Shown: piece after piece, positions 42,385 to 50,715 of the stretch
How the letters are laid out: each line of letters starts with the position of its first letter
Numbering within the stretch: position 1 is the stretch's first letter
DNA from: a bacterium
GTDB lineage: Bacteria; Desulfobacterota; JAPLJL01
Assembly (NCBI GenBank): GCA_028713675.1
Contig: JAQTNV010000022.1
Coordinates: 1 to 55,596 of the forward strand
Length of the DNA stretch: 55,596 nucleotides
Direction: 5' to 3'
Translations under genes and position numbers: made by a program
Notes under the pieces: model-generated
What the model saw: only the letters and a program-made list of their open reading frames with translations
Databases searched by the model: none
What the model was told of the DNA's origin: nothing

Positions 42385-43470
42385 TCAGCGCTTCATGATT
42401 TCGACGTATTCCTCGAGCTTGCCTTTCTCCTGCAGGATCTTCATTCCCATCTCGGTGCTGCTCGAGCAGACCTCGTGCGAGGGGGCGGGGCGGTTTTCGA
42501 GGACGATCGCCTCGGAGGGGCAGCCGGTCACGCAGAGACCGCAGCCGATGCACTTCTCCGGGTTCACCACCGCCACGTCATTCCGCATTTCGATCGCCTT
42601 CATCGGGCAGCGCTCATCCGCGCAGATCCCGCAGCCGTTGCAGTCTTGGGGGTTTACCCGGGGGAGAAAGGCGCTGGTCGCGAAGGCGTTGGCCAGCTTG
42701 AGCTGGCTGCGGCCCCGGAGAATGGTGCAGCAGCACGGGCAGCAGTTGCAGATCAGGAGGGCCCGGTCGGAGCTGTTGTTGCTGGTGTGGACCAACCCGG
42801 CTTTATCGGCCCGGTCGAGCACATTCATGGCTTCTTCCGGAGTGATCTTGCGGGCGTAGCTGCGCGCGATCAGGAACTTCGCCGCCGAGTCGAAGATGAG
42901 GCAGACGTCTTTCGGCTTATCGCAGTGATTGAGGCTGGCCCGGCAGGCGCATTCGGCCAGGGCGATGGTCTCCGCGTTTTTGATGAAATTCGCCACTTCC
43001 TCGTAGGGATGGGCCTGGTTTTGGGAAGTGAGGGCTTTCCCCACGGTTACCACGCGCGTCAGCGGGGTGGTGGTGCTCCCGAAGGCCGCCCCCATCGCCT
43101 CGTGGTGGTATTCTTCCCAGAGCTTTCCAAGTTTTTTCAATCGGGGCGTTCCGCCGCCTTTCATGAAAGGGAATTCGAACAGCCCGGGAATGGTCGGGAT
43201 GAGGCCGTAAAAAAGCTTCCCGCCTTTTTCGTTGGAATAGATCGCCATTTTGTTGGCCATGGCTTCCAGCATTTCCCCGAGTTTCTTCGGCTCCAGGCCG
43301 GTGGCGGCGCTGATCTGCTCGAGACTACGCGGGGAAAAGCACATCTTGGCCGCGACCGCCGCTTCCTCTGGGGTGAAAGTCAGGCGGAGGATTTCGTCAA
43401 ATATTTTCGATTTCGGCGCCCCGGTGGGGTGCGCGTCAAGAACCTTCCGCAACTCCTCGTAAATGTCCAT
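42385..43470 (-). CDS. Cys-rich 2x[4Fe-4S] protein with CxCCPCCC motif, copy 1
   Basis: The 361-aa protein has an N-terminal winged-helix-like region (residues 1-80), then C174/C176/C183/C190 in an AECACRAS... pattern. The block CNCCPCCC follows at 241-248, and a typical ferredoxin is at 277-317 (C277, C280, C283, C288; C307, C310, C313, C317). The ferredoxin implies electron transfer. The extra ten cysteines suggest one or two additional metal sites. The same arrangement recurs at 46864-47733, so this is a real family, though I cannot name it. It is upstream of dedA in one transcript. Confidence 0.8.
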   Translation of the reverse strand: MDIYEELRKVLDAHPTGAPKSKIFDEILRLTFTPEEAAVAAKMCFSPRSLEQISAATGLEPKKLGEMLEAMANKMAIYSNEKGGKLFYGLIPTIPGLFEFPFMKGGGTPRLKKLGKLWEEYHHEAMGAAFGSTTTPLTRVVTVGKALTSQNQAHPYEEVANFIKNAETIALAECACRASLNHCDKPKDVCLIFDSAAKFLIARSYARKITPEEAMNVLDRADKAGLVHTSNNSSDRALLICNCCPCCCTILRGRSQLKLANAFATSAFLPRVNPQDCNGCGICADERCPMKAIEMRNDVAVVNPEKCIGCGLCVTGCPSEAIVLENRPAPSHEVCSSSTEMGMKILQEKGKLEEYVEIMKR

Positions 43471-43513
43471 TTGTGCCTCCAGAAGATTGTAGACCTTAAA
43501 TAAAAAATCCCGA

Positions 43514-43531
43514 TTTACCGAAGACGGTAAA
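43514..43531. promoter_or_regulatory. Perfect inverted repeat between divergent genes
   Basis: TTTACCG-AAGA-CGGTAAA lies between the Cys-rich ferredoxin gene (minus) and the outer-membrane protein gene (plus). It could be an operator or a short hairpin. Confidence 0.4.
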
Positions 43532-43642
43532 ACTTCATTCTAGGCTAAGGTAATAAGAACAAAAAGAAAAGGGAGGTCTTTCTTTCCGCCTGATGCGATT
43601 CTATATCCCCCGGCCATTCCCACGATTATAATAGATGGAAAG

Positions 43643-45190
43643 ATGAAATTGTCTCGAATAATCCCAGGAATTCTGTTGATTGCCGCCGGGGTCTTTTCCC
43701 CGGATTACGCCCAGGCCGGGGAGTCTCCGGAAACCTCCATCGTACAGATGGACTCGGAAACACCTTCGGAGCCTGCCGTCCCTTCCCCGGAATCCAGGGC
43801 ACACGTGGGAGGATTTTTCCACAGCCGGCTGAACGTGGATACGTCCCATGACAATCCTCAGAAGTCCGACTACGGACTCCGGAACGGCATTTTTCTCAAG
43901 GGGGATTTTGACCCCGGCTCGCGCCTCCGCTGGACTCTCTCGGCCCGGGCTTCCTACAAGGTTTTTGCAGACGAGGTCGGCTATTTTACGAATTATTATG
44001 ACCTCGAGCTTTTTGAAGCCTATGCGGAAATCACCCTGGGCAAACTCGATCTGAAACTGGGAAAACAGGTCGCCCGCTGGGGTCGGGCGGATATCAGTCC
44101 CACCGACAACCTGAATCCTCCGGATCTCCGGGATTTTATCTTTACGGAAAAGGAATTCACCAAGGTTCCCGTTCCGATGGCCCGGGCCAGGTATTACCTG
44201 GGGGACTTCAATGTCGAAGGGGTTTACGTTCCTTTTTTCCAGCCGGTCCGCCTGCCCCCCGCCGGCGACAACTGGTCCCTGATCAACCCCCGGTTTGTCC
44301 ATGATTATCTGCAGAAGCATCCACTGGATAATATGCCGCAAACCATCCGCGAAGCCTTTGCCGATATTCAAAACGGCTCGCTCAGCATTGAAAACAATAA
44401 ATTCCCCCAGACCTTGCCTAAAAACGGGGAAGGCGGCTTCCGCGTTTCCGGGAGCGGGGCCGGAATGGATTTCAGTTTAAGTTACCTTTACACGTGGCAG
44501 GATTTATATCTTCCGGCCTTTTCCCCCGATTTTATTCTATATATTCGCAACCATATGGCGGCCTGCGGGCCCCAGGATCCCGATTGCCGCAACGCGGAGG
44601 AAATCCTTCTCAATACCGATCCGGAAATGCTGGTGAAAACTCCCCCCGTCTTTTATTTCTCCACCAGCCGGACCCATATTCTCGGAGCGGATGTTTCGAC
44701 AAATGTTCACGGCTTTGGAATCCGGGCCGAAACCGCCCTTTGGGAAAAGTTCTCTTTCCTCAACGAAGATTATTCCATTACCCGGAAGCCATTCCTCGAG
44801 TTCAGCCTGGGGGCGGACCGGCTCTTTGACGGGCGGTACTATGTAAACTTTCAGATCCTGGAGAACCTGGTCCTGGACTGGAACCGGAAAACCATTAATC
44901 CCGTCAATGGCGCCCCGATCGGCCTTTACGTGGCCAAGGAATCCATGCCCAGTCTGGTGTTTTTCCTCCGCGGTTTATTCGGGGATGAAAGCCAGTATCA
45001 GCCCGAGCTTCGGGCTTCCTATAACCTGGCTTTTCATGATTATCTGATCGATGTTCTGCTGAATTACAGCCTGACGGACTCGATGAATCTGGCGCTGGGA
45101 GCGGCTTTCCTGAACGGACCCCAGCACAGTATCTTCGGTTACTTCTCCCAGAACGACTGCGTTTACCTCAATTTCCGCTACAGCTTTTAA
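43643..45190 (+). CDS. Outer-membrane beta-barrel protein, DUF1302-like
   Basis: The 515-aa protein has a signal peptide (cleavage near DYAQA, about 25) and alternating beta-strand patterns throughout. KLGKQVARWGRADISPTDNL followed by NPPDLRDF matches the WGR/NP segment of DUF1302-type barrels. The last residues YLNFRYSF end in Phe, the outer-membrane insertion signature. Such barrels are linked to export or uptake of hydrophobic or phenylic substrates in some species; here the role is unknown. A TATAAT sits 11 bp before the ATG, too close for a normal leader. Confidence 0.8.
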   Translation: MKLSRIIPGILLIAAGVFSPDYAQAGESPETSIVQMDSETPSEPAVPSPESRAHVGGFFHSRLNVDTSHDNPQKSDYGLRNGIFLKGDFDPGSRLRWTLSARASYKVFADEVGYFTNYYDLELFEAYAEITLGKLDLKLGKQVARWGRADISPTDNLNPPDLRDFIFTEKEFTKVPVPMARARYYLGDFNVEGVYVPFFQPVRLPPAGDNWSLINPRFVHDYLQKHPLDNMPQTIREAFADIQNGSLSIENNKFPQTLPKNGEGGFRVSGSGAGMDFSLSYLYTWQDLYLPAFSPDFILYIRNHMAACGPQDPDCRNAEEILLNTDPEMLVKTPPVFYFSTSRTHILGADVSTNVHGFGIRAETALWEKFSFLNEDYSITRKPFLEFSLGADRLFDGRYYVNFQILENLVLDWNRKTINPVNGAPIGLYVAKESMPSLVFFLRGLFGDESQYQPELRASYNLAFHDYLIDVLLNYSLTDSMNLALGAAFLNGPQHSIFGYFSQNDCVYLNFRYSF

Positions 45191-45340
45191 CCCGAAATAG
45201 ACTACTCATGATGGTTCCCTCTGGTTTTACCGGAGCCCGGGGGGTGGGTTGCAAAGGGCATAGGGCGCGGAGCAGGAAACCGGTTATTGGTTTTGGGTTT
45301 TAACCTAAAACCTGTGACCCAACACCTAGCACCTACAGAA
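45191..45340. repeat. Word arrays and a possible fragment of the inverted-repeat element
   Basis: GCCCGGGGGGTGGGTT at about 45236-45251 resembles the left end of the 8.5/28.9-kb element. It is followed by gcatagggc and ttaacctaaaacctgtgaccc words. Confidence 0.55.
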
Positions 45341-46666
45341 TTAATCCCGGCAGCCTTCCGCGAAACGCCGGTAGTTCAGCCGTCGCCCCAGATTGGAGGC
45401 GAGCACCAGGCCCAGATCACGGCGGGGCCGGACGACCCGCTTCCAGATTGAGCCGAACGAATAGAAATTCCGATAGGTCCAGAGATAACCCCGCATGAGT
45501 TCCTCGGCGGTCATGCGCTGCGGACGGAAGACCACGTGGTTCGAGTCGTACTTCGACCAGTCCCGGTGGAGAAGCCGGCCCTCGCTCTCCATCTGGTCAA
45601 AGAGCGGCGTCCCGGGATAGGGCGTAAATATGTAGAAATTGGCCCCCTCGAGTTTGTGCTCGACGCAGAACCGGACGGTCCGCGCGAAAGCCGAGGTATC
45701 GTCGTGATCCATGCCCAAAATGAAGGAACCAAAAATCTTGATCCCGGCCCGGCGGATGGCCGCCAGGGATGAGGAAAATTCGCCCGCCAGGTTGAGTTCG
45801 CGCTTGCCCACCGCCTTTAAGTTTTCGGGATCGGTGCTTTCCAGGCCGATGAAAAGCCAATCGCAGCCGGATTCCACGGCCAGGCGCAGGAGCTCCGGGT
45901 CACGCGCCACCCGGAGATCGCTCTGGGCCTGCCAGCGCCGGCCCAGGGGCTTGATCGCCTGGAGGAGCTCGCGGGCCCGGGCGGGATGACCGAAAATATT
46001 GTCATCTACGAAGGTGACGATGCCCGGCGGCATCGCGGCCATCTCTTCGACTACCTCCGGAATGGGACGGAAGCGGTACCGGTTTCCCCAGTAAGCCGTG
46101 ACTGAGCAGTATTGGCAGTGGTGGGGGCACCCCCGCCCGGTCTCCATTACGTTGGCAAAGGAATAGGCCCGATGATTTAAGAGGTCGAGGCGCGGATGGG
46201 GCAATCCGGAAAGATCGTGCGGGCTTTCCGCCTGGTACCGCCTTTGCAGGCGGCCGTCCAGAAAATCGTCCAGGAGCCGGTCCCATACCTTCTCGGCCTC
46301 CCCGACCAGGAGCGCGTCCGCGTGCTCGGCCGCCTCGGCCTCCCGGAAGAAGACGTGCAGGCCGCCCAAAACGACCTTTTTGCCCCGGCGGCGGAACTCG
46401 TCCGCGATCACGTAGGCCCGCGGCGCGAGGGGGGTCATCACCGAGATACCGACCAGATCGGCCGGGCGGTTGAAATCGAGGTCGGCAACGGTTTCGTCGA
46501 GGATTTCGAGCTCAAACCGGTCCCCGGCGCGGACGGCCAGGAGCGGAAGGCTCAGTTGGGCGATGGAGGATTTGCGCCGCCGGCGCGGGCCGAGACGGTC
46601 CTTATCCGCCCCGGGATTGATCAGAAGCAGTCTTGGTTTTTGATGCGGTTCGATGTTCATAGACAT
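45341..46666 (-). CDS. B12-binding radical SAM enzyme, copy 2
   Basis: This 441-aa enzyme (from MSMNIEPHQK) has the cobalamin domain (LLLINPGADKDRLG, VVLGGLHVFFREAEAAEHAD, LLVGEAE) and the radical SAM motif GRGCPHHCQYCSV. VTFVDDNIFGHPARARELL, LFIGLESTDPENLKAV and FILGMDHDDTSAFART follow, and the C-terminus parallels the 39398-40813 enzyme (GTPLFDQMESEGRLLHRDWS against GTPLFKKLEQENRLLHRMWS). They are diverged paralogs. No ribosome site decides between the ATGs at 46666 and 46660; the frame is open to 46780 but the extra part is shadow-like. Confidence 0.85.
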   Translation of the reverse strand: MSMNIEPHQKPRLLLINPGADKDRLGPRRRRKSSIAQLSLPLLAVRAGDRFELEILDETVADLDFNRPADLVGISVMTPLAPRAYVIADEFRRRGKKVVLGGLHVFFREAEAAEHADALLVGEAEKVWDRLLDDFLDGRLQRRYQAESPHDLSGLPHPRLDLLNHRAYSFANVMETGRGCPHHCQYCSVTAYWGNRYRFRPIPEVVEEMAAMPPGIVTFVDDNIFGHPARARELLQAIKPLGRRWQAQSDLRVARDPELLRLAVESGCDWLFIGLESTDPENLKAVGKRELNLAGEFSSSLAAIRRAGIKIFGSFILGMDHDDTSAFARTVRFCVEHKLEGANFYIFTPYPGTPLFDQMESEGRLLHRDWSKYDSNHVVFRPQRMTAEELMRGYLWTYRNFYSFGSIWKRVVRPRRDLGLVLASNLGRRLNYRRFAEGCRD

Positions 46667-46863
46667 GCGGAAATATGAACGAGTATAGAATTCCTCCGCA
46701 CCATATTCAAATTTTAAGAAGGAAGGGAATATTAGAGGAGGTCGGAAACGCCACCCCGCCGCCCCTTCTCCGCCCTTCAAAGAATTTCGTCTTGATTTGT
46801 AACGGATAGCGGGTAATTATTTACGCGCGAGAAGGAATCCATTCCTTGGAATCGGAGGCAGAT

Positions 46864-47733
46864 GTGTCAGGTAAGCCCAAATCCATTAAATCAATGAAAA
46901 AGTTCATGGCGCGCTCCAGCCGGAAAGCTTTTCTCGGGGTTTTCCGGCTTTTCACCAGTTCGGGCGCATATCTCGGTTATCCGGTGATCGGGCCCATGCT
47001 GAAAAAGCTGGCCAAGTTGGATCGGCCGGCCAAGACCCAGACCTATGCCCTGAATCTCAATGCTGATGTCGCCGATAAAGCCCAGGGGGTTGTCCTGCCC
47101 ATCGATATGATGAAGCAGGCGGTGAGGCAGGCGGGCTATCGGTCCATTATGGATCATTGCTTATGCCGCTCGGCTTATGACTGCCATGATTTTCCACATG
47201 ATCATGGCTGCATCTTTTTGGGCGAGGGGGCCAAGGGTGTTGTTAAAAACCGCCTGGGGCGGGAAGCCAGCGTGGAAGAAGCCCTGGCCCACATCGACAA
47301 GGGCGCCCAGCTGGGCCTGATCGGACAGGCCATGTGGATCGAGGTGGAGCGGCTTCTCCTGGGGGTTAAGTACGAAGGGGTGTCGAACTGGCTGGAGATC
47401 TGTTTCTGCTGCCCCTGCTGCTGCGGCGCTTTCAAGCTGGTGCGGGACACAAGTCAAAAGGATATCAAGGGCCGCTTCCGCTCGATCGGCTGGAAGGCCG
47501 GCCTGGATGATAAAATCTGTAACCAGTGCCGGAAGTGCGTAAAGCTATGCCCCGTCCACGCCATATCTCTCCAGGGAAAACAGGTGGTGATTGACGAACA
47601 GGCCTGTCTGGGATGCGGCTTCTGCGCCGCGCACTGCCCGCAGAAAGCCATCAAGCTCAGTCTGCAGTCCCCCTTGCAGGGAACCATCCAGGACTACTTC
47701 ACGCAGGGCGGACTCAAAGTCAACATCCAATAA
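46864..47733 (+). CDS. Cys-rich 2x[4Fe-4S] protein with CxCCPCCC motif, copy 2
   Basis: The 289-aa protein parallels the one at 42385-43470: C99/C101/C107/C116 in a DHCLCRSAYDC...GC pattern, CFCCPCCC at 180-187, and a ferredoxin with C219, C222, C225, C229 and C248, C251, C254, C258. The winged-helix-like N-terminus of copy 1 is replaced by a short basic region. The GTG at 46864 has GGAGG five bases before it; the alternative TTG at 46846 follows GAAGGA. It lies 24 bp before the CrtI-like oxidoreductase and may pass electrons to or from it. Confidence 0.8.
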   Translation: MSGKPKSIKSMKKFMARSSRKAFLGVFRLFTSSGAYLGYPVIGPMLKKLAKLDRPAKTQTYALNLNADVADKAQGVVLPIDMMKQAVRQAGYRSIMDHCLCRSAYDCHDFPHDHGCIFLGEGAKGVVKNRLGREASVEEALAHIDKGAQLGLIGQAMWIEVERLLLGVKYEGVSNWLEICFCCPCCCGAFKLVRDTSQKDIKGRFRSIGWKAGLDDKICNQCRKCVKLCPVHAISLQGKQVVIDEQACLGCGFCAAHCPQKAIKLSLQSPLQGTIQDYFTQGGLKVNIQ

Positions 47734-47757
47734 CTCTCTATGGAGTAAACGGGAATC

Positions 47758-49254
47758 ATGGAAAATTCGAAGAACGGATACGACGTGGTGGTAATCGGGA
47801 CCGGGATGGGGGGCAGCGCCTGCGGGGCGCTCCTCGCCAAGGCGGGGCTCAACACGCTGATCCTCGAGAAAAACGAGAAGATCGGGGGATCATGCTCCTA
47901 CTACGAGAAAGACGGTTTCAAGGTTGATATCGGCACGCACATGTTCACCCGGGGAAACCGGGGCCCGTTCGGGGAGGTCCAGCGGCGCCTGGGGATCCCG
48001 AACCGGATCCAATTCAAACAGGTTCACGATCTGGCCCTCATGAAGGGGATGGGATACAGCATTATCATGCCCAAGGAACTCTATAGGTATCCGATCTTCT
48101 ATCTTCAGCTTTACCGGGAACTGAATATTTCCCTCAAGGATTTCGTGGGGGTTTCCAGGTTCTTGCACGACCTGGCGATGATGCCGGATTCCGAAATCGA
48201 AAAATGGAACGAACGCTCGGCGGAGGAGTTCGTGTACCGGTACATCGGGCAGAACCAGCGCCTGGTCGGATACCTGGGAGCCCTCCTGGGTCTGTTTTTC
48301 GTGCTTCCTTTCTGGGAGGCTTCAGCCGGGGAGGCGATCTGGTGCTACAAGCGGGTTATCTGGGAACAATCCTTGAGCTATCCCCAGGGCGGGGCGCACC
48401 GGATCCCTTCCGTTTTCTGTGAAGCCGCCGAGGGGCTGGGGGCGGACCTCCGGACCGGGAGCAATGTGACCAGGATCAGGGTGGAGAACGGCCGGGTCCA
48501 GGGTGTGGAAGTCGAGGGCGGCCGGTTCTTTCCCGCCCGGGCGGTGGTCAGCACCACCTCGCTCCGGGACAGCGTCCTGCGCCTGGTGGGGGAGGGGCAT
48601 TTCCCGGAAACCTACCGCGAAAAGGTGAAGAAGATTAAGAAATCCAGCGTGGCCTTCCAGGTGAAGATCGCCCTGGACCGGAAGATCTTCGAGCCGGGAG
48701 CGCTTTTCGGGGCCCGGATTCTGGACAAAAGCATTGACCCGGAAAAAATCACCATCGACGACCTGAAAAGAAATTACAACAATATCATGCAGGGTAAATT
48801 CCCGGAGGTGACGGCGGTTTACGCCCCGGTGCCGAGCAATTTCGACCCCTCGCTCGCGCCCCCCGGAAAACAGCTGATCACCGCCTGCTCCTCCGGCCCC
48901 ACCACCGACGTCGAGCTGGAGGATCCGCCGGAAAAATGGATGGATGAGATCGTGGACTCCCTGGACGAACTGATTCCCGGCCTGAAAAAGCACATCATGT
49001 GGGTCGACCGTTTCGATACGAAATTCACCGCCAACTGGATCGGGAAGGAATTCGGCCCGGCCATTTCCACCGGCCAGACTGTCGACCAGGTCGGGAAAAA
49101 CCGCCCTTCCATCCGCACCCCCGTCCGGGGCCTGTATTTCGCCGGGGACTGCGCCGGGGGCGGACACGGGGTCGGGACCGAGCTCGCCACCCAGAGCGGG
49201 ATCGAGTGCTCGGAAATAGTCGCCTCCGATCTGGCCCAGGGGCTGATCGACTGA
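47758..49254 (+). CDS. FAD-dependent oxidoreductase, phytoene desaturase/CrtISO-like
   Basis: The dinucleotide-binding fold is at the N-terminus (VVVIGTGMGGSACGALLAKA, ILEKNEKIGGSC). The C-terminus has RGLYFAGDCAGGGHGVGTEL, the FAD-closing motif of the CrtI/CrtISO/all-trans-retinol saturase group. The length of 498 aa fits. Such enzymes desaturate, isomerise or saturate polyprenyl or lipid chains. No crtB is in the window, so a carotenoid role is not proven. It follows the Cys-rich ferredoxin gene, hinting at ferredoxin-linked flavin chemistry, and ends at an intrinsic terminator. Confidence 0.85.
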   Translation: MENSKNGYDVVVIGTGMGGSACGALLAKAGLNTLILEKNEKIGGSCSYYEKDGFKVDIGTHMFTRGNRGPFGEVQRRLGIPNRIQFKQVHDLALMKGMGYSIIMPKELYRYPIFYLQLYRELNISLKDFVGVSRFLHDLAMMPDSEIEKWNERSAEEFVYRYIGQNQRLVGYLGALLGLFFVLPFWEASAGEAIWCYKRVIWEQSLSYPQGGAHRIPSVFCEAAEGLGADLRTGSNVTRIRVENGRVQGVEVEGGRFFPARAVVSTTSLRDSVLRLVGEGHFPETYREKVKKIKKSSVAFQVKIALDRKIFEPGALFGARILDKSIDPEKITIDDLKRNYNNIMQGKFPEVTAVYAPVPSNFDPSLAPPGKQLITACSSGPTTDVELEDPPEKWMDEIVDSLDELIPGLKKHIMWVDRFDTKFTANWIGKEFGPAISTGQTVDQVGKNRPSIRTPVRGLYFAGDCAGGGHGVGTELATQSGIECSEIVASDLAQGLID

Positions 49255-49301
49255 GGACAGGCGGGGGAGGGCACCGGTATCCTGAATGAGGTAAAAAAAT
49301 C

Positions 49302-49328
49302 GAGGCCCTGACTGCGGGCCTCTTTTTT
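49302..49328. terminator. Intrinsic terminator after the FAD oxidoreductase
   Basis: GAGGCCC/GGGCCTC with a 7-nt loop is followed by TTTTTT on the plus strand; an A-run on the other side lets it also serve the minus-strand gene ending at 49355. Confidence 0.85.
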
Positions 49329-49354
49329 CGGATTGGCTTCCGGTTGGCAGAGAT

Positions 49355-50389
49355 TTACCGGGCCCCTTTTTGCCGGAGGCTCGGGTCATCCAGAACATTT
49401 TGAATCCCGGTCAGGAGCTCCTCGGGATAATATTTCCCCGCCAGTTCGCGGCGGAGCGGTAAAACCTTTTTCCGGATTTCCTCGATCACCCCGTTCGGGG
49501 TGGGGCCGACCTTGATCCCGCGGGCCAGCATGCTTTTATAAGCGTTGGCGTTTTCTTCCCTGGTCAGGCGGACCAGTTCGGGAAGGTACAGGTTCCAGGC
49601 GTCCATGGTGATTTTTTGGAATTGCGGGGGCAGGGAGTCGTAGAATTTCTTGTCCATCAGGATCGCGGCGGGGGTGTAGCCGAAGGTGAAATTGGAAATG
49701 TACTTGGCCTGGGTATACCACTGCAGGCCGACCACGGCATAAAGGGGGGAATAGAAAGCATTTACCAGCCCCGTCTGCAGGGCGGTCAGGGTTTCGGCCA
49801 GCGGGGTGGTAATAATATTCTGGAACCCGACCTGGCGGAGGAAGGTGCCCATCACCGACTCGGTCGTCCAGGCCCACATTTTGAATTTGGGCAGCTGATC
49901 AAGCGTGACGATGGGTTCCTGGGTGAATAAATAAATAAACCCCACATCCAGAAACCCGGCCAGAACGAATCCTTTGGCTTCGAACATGCGGGCGAAGGCC
50001 GGTTTCATTTTCTCCATCACCAGATCCACATCGTCGGCATTCTGCAGCAGAAAAGGCATTTCCAGGACCTTGAAGGCCGGGTCGATGAGGCCCATGCCCA
50101 TCAAGGTAAACCCGGCTCCCTGGAGCTGTCCCAGCCGGATTTTCCGGATTTCATCCGTTTCATCCCCCATCACCTGCCCTAAATACCAAATAACCTTTAC
50201 CTGCCCCTGGGTTTTCTCTTCGATATAGGCCTTGACCTTGGCCGCGGAGTCGGCCCAGCTGGTCCCATTGGGGGAGACGGCCGCCATTTTCATTACGTAT
50301 TTGGCTTTGGGCTCGGCGGCCCGGGAAACCGAGGGGAAAATAGAAAAAGTGAAAGAGAATACAGCCAGCCCGACCATGATTTTTTTCAT
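49355..50389 (-). CDS. TRAP-type periplasmic solute-binding protein (DctP-like), copy 2
   Basis: From MKKIMVGLAVF (ATG 50389) the 344-aa protein has a signal peptide (cleavage near SRAAE, about 24) and the DctP stretches AAVSPNGTSWADSAAKVKAY, VIWYLGQVMGDETDEIRKIR, LGQLQGAGFTLMGMGL and ALQTGLVNAFYSPLYAVVGL. It is a paralog of 31332-32384. No DctQM genes are near. The frame continues 14 codons upstream without signal-peptide character. Confidence 0.88.
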   Translation of the reverse strand: MKKIMVGLAVFSFTFSIFPSVSRAAEPKAKYVMKMAAVSPNGTSWADSAAKVKAYIEEKTQGQVKVIWYLGQVMGDETDEIRKIRLGQLQGAGFTLMGMGLIDPAFKVLEMPFLLQNADDVDLVMEKMKPAFARMFEAKGFVLAGFLDVGFIYLFTQEPIVTLDQLPKFKMWAWTTESVMGTFLRQVGFQNIITTPLAETLTALQTGLVNAFYSPLYAVVGLQWYTQAKYISNFTFGYTPAAILMDKKFYDSLPPQFQKITMDAWNLYLPELVRLTREENANAYKSMLARGIKVGPTPNGVIEEIRKKVLPLRRELAGKYYPEELLTGIQNVLDDPSLRQKGAR

Positions 50390-50715
50390 GGCGATGAATA
50401 TCAATTGGTTTTGTTTGGATAGTTTATGCATGGATATTTAATACATCAGAACCTTTCGGCTTTCAATAAATATATTTGCGGCGGATGTTCTTCCGGCCGA
50501 TCAGGAGAGCTTTATTCCCGGAAAAAGCTGGTAATACGGAATTTTAATCTTCAATTGTATCCCTGACATACTTATAAAGCCTTCCGCTTTACGTTTTACT
50601 GCCTGCTGCTTACTTCTTCATTAATATCTGGCATGATATAAAACTGGTACCATACCAATTGCGGGATTTTCACGGCGCGGCTATGACAGGAATTCACCTG
50701 ACCCGGGGGGGAATT
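50390..50715. other. Divergent intergenic region with a short word array
   Basis: AT-rich gap between the DctP copy 2 and SDR genes. Words ttccgctttacgttttactgcctgctgcttac lie at about 50580-50612. No gene is seen; promoters for both genes are expected here but no clear pair was found. Confidence 0.4.

Noticed and set aside
43627-43632. TATAAT just before the outer-membrane barrel gene as its promoter
   Set aside because: The distance to ATG 43643 would leave only a few nucleotides of leader and there is no -35; listed only as a note under the gene.
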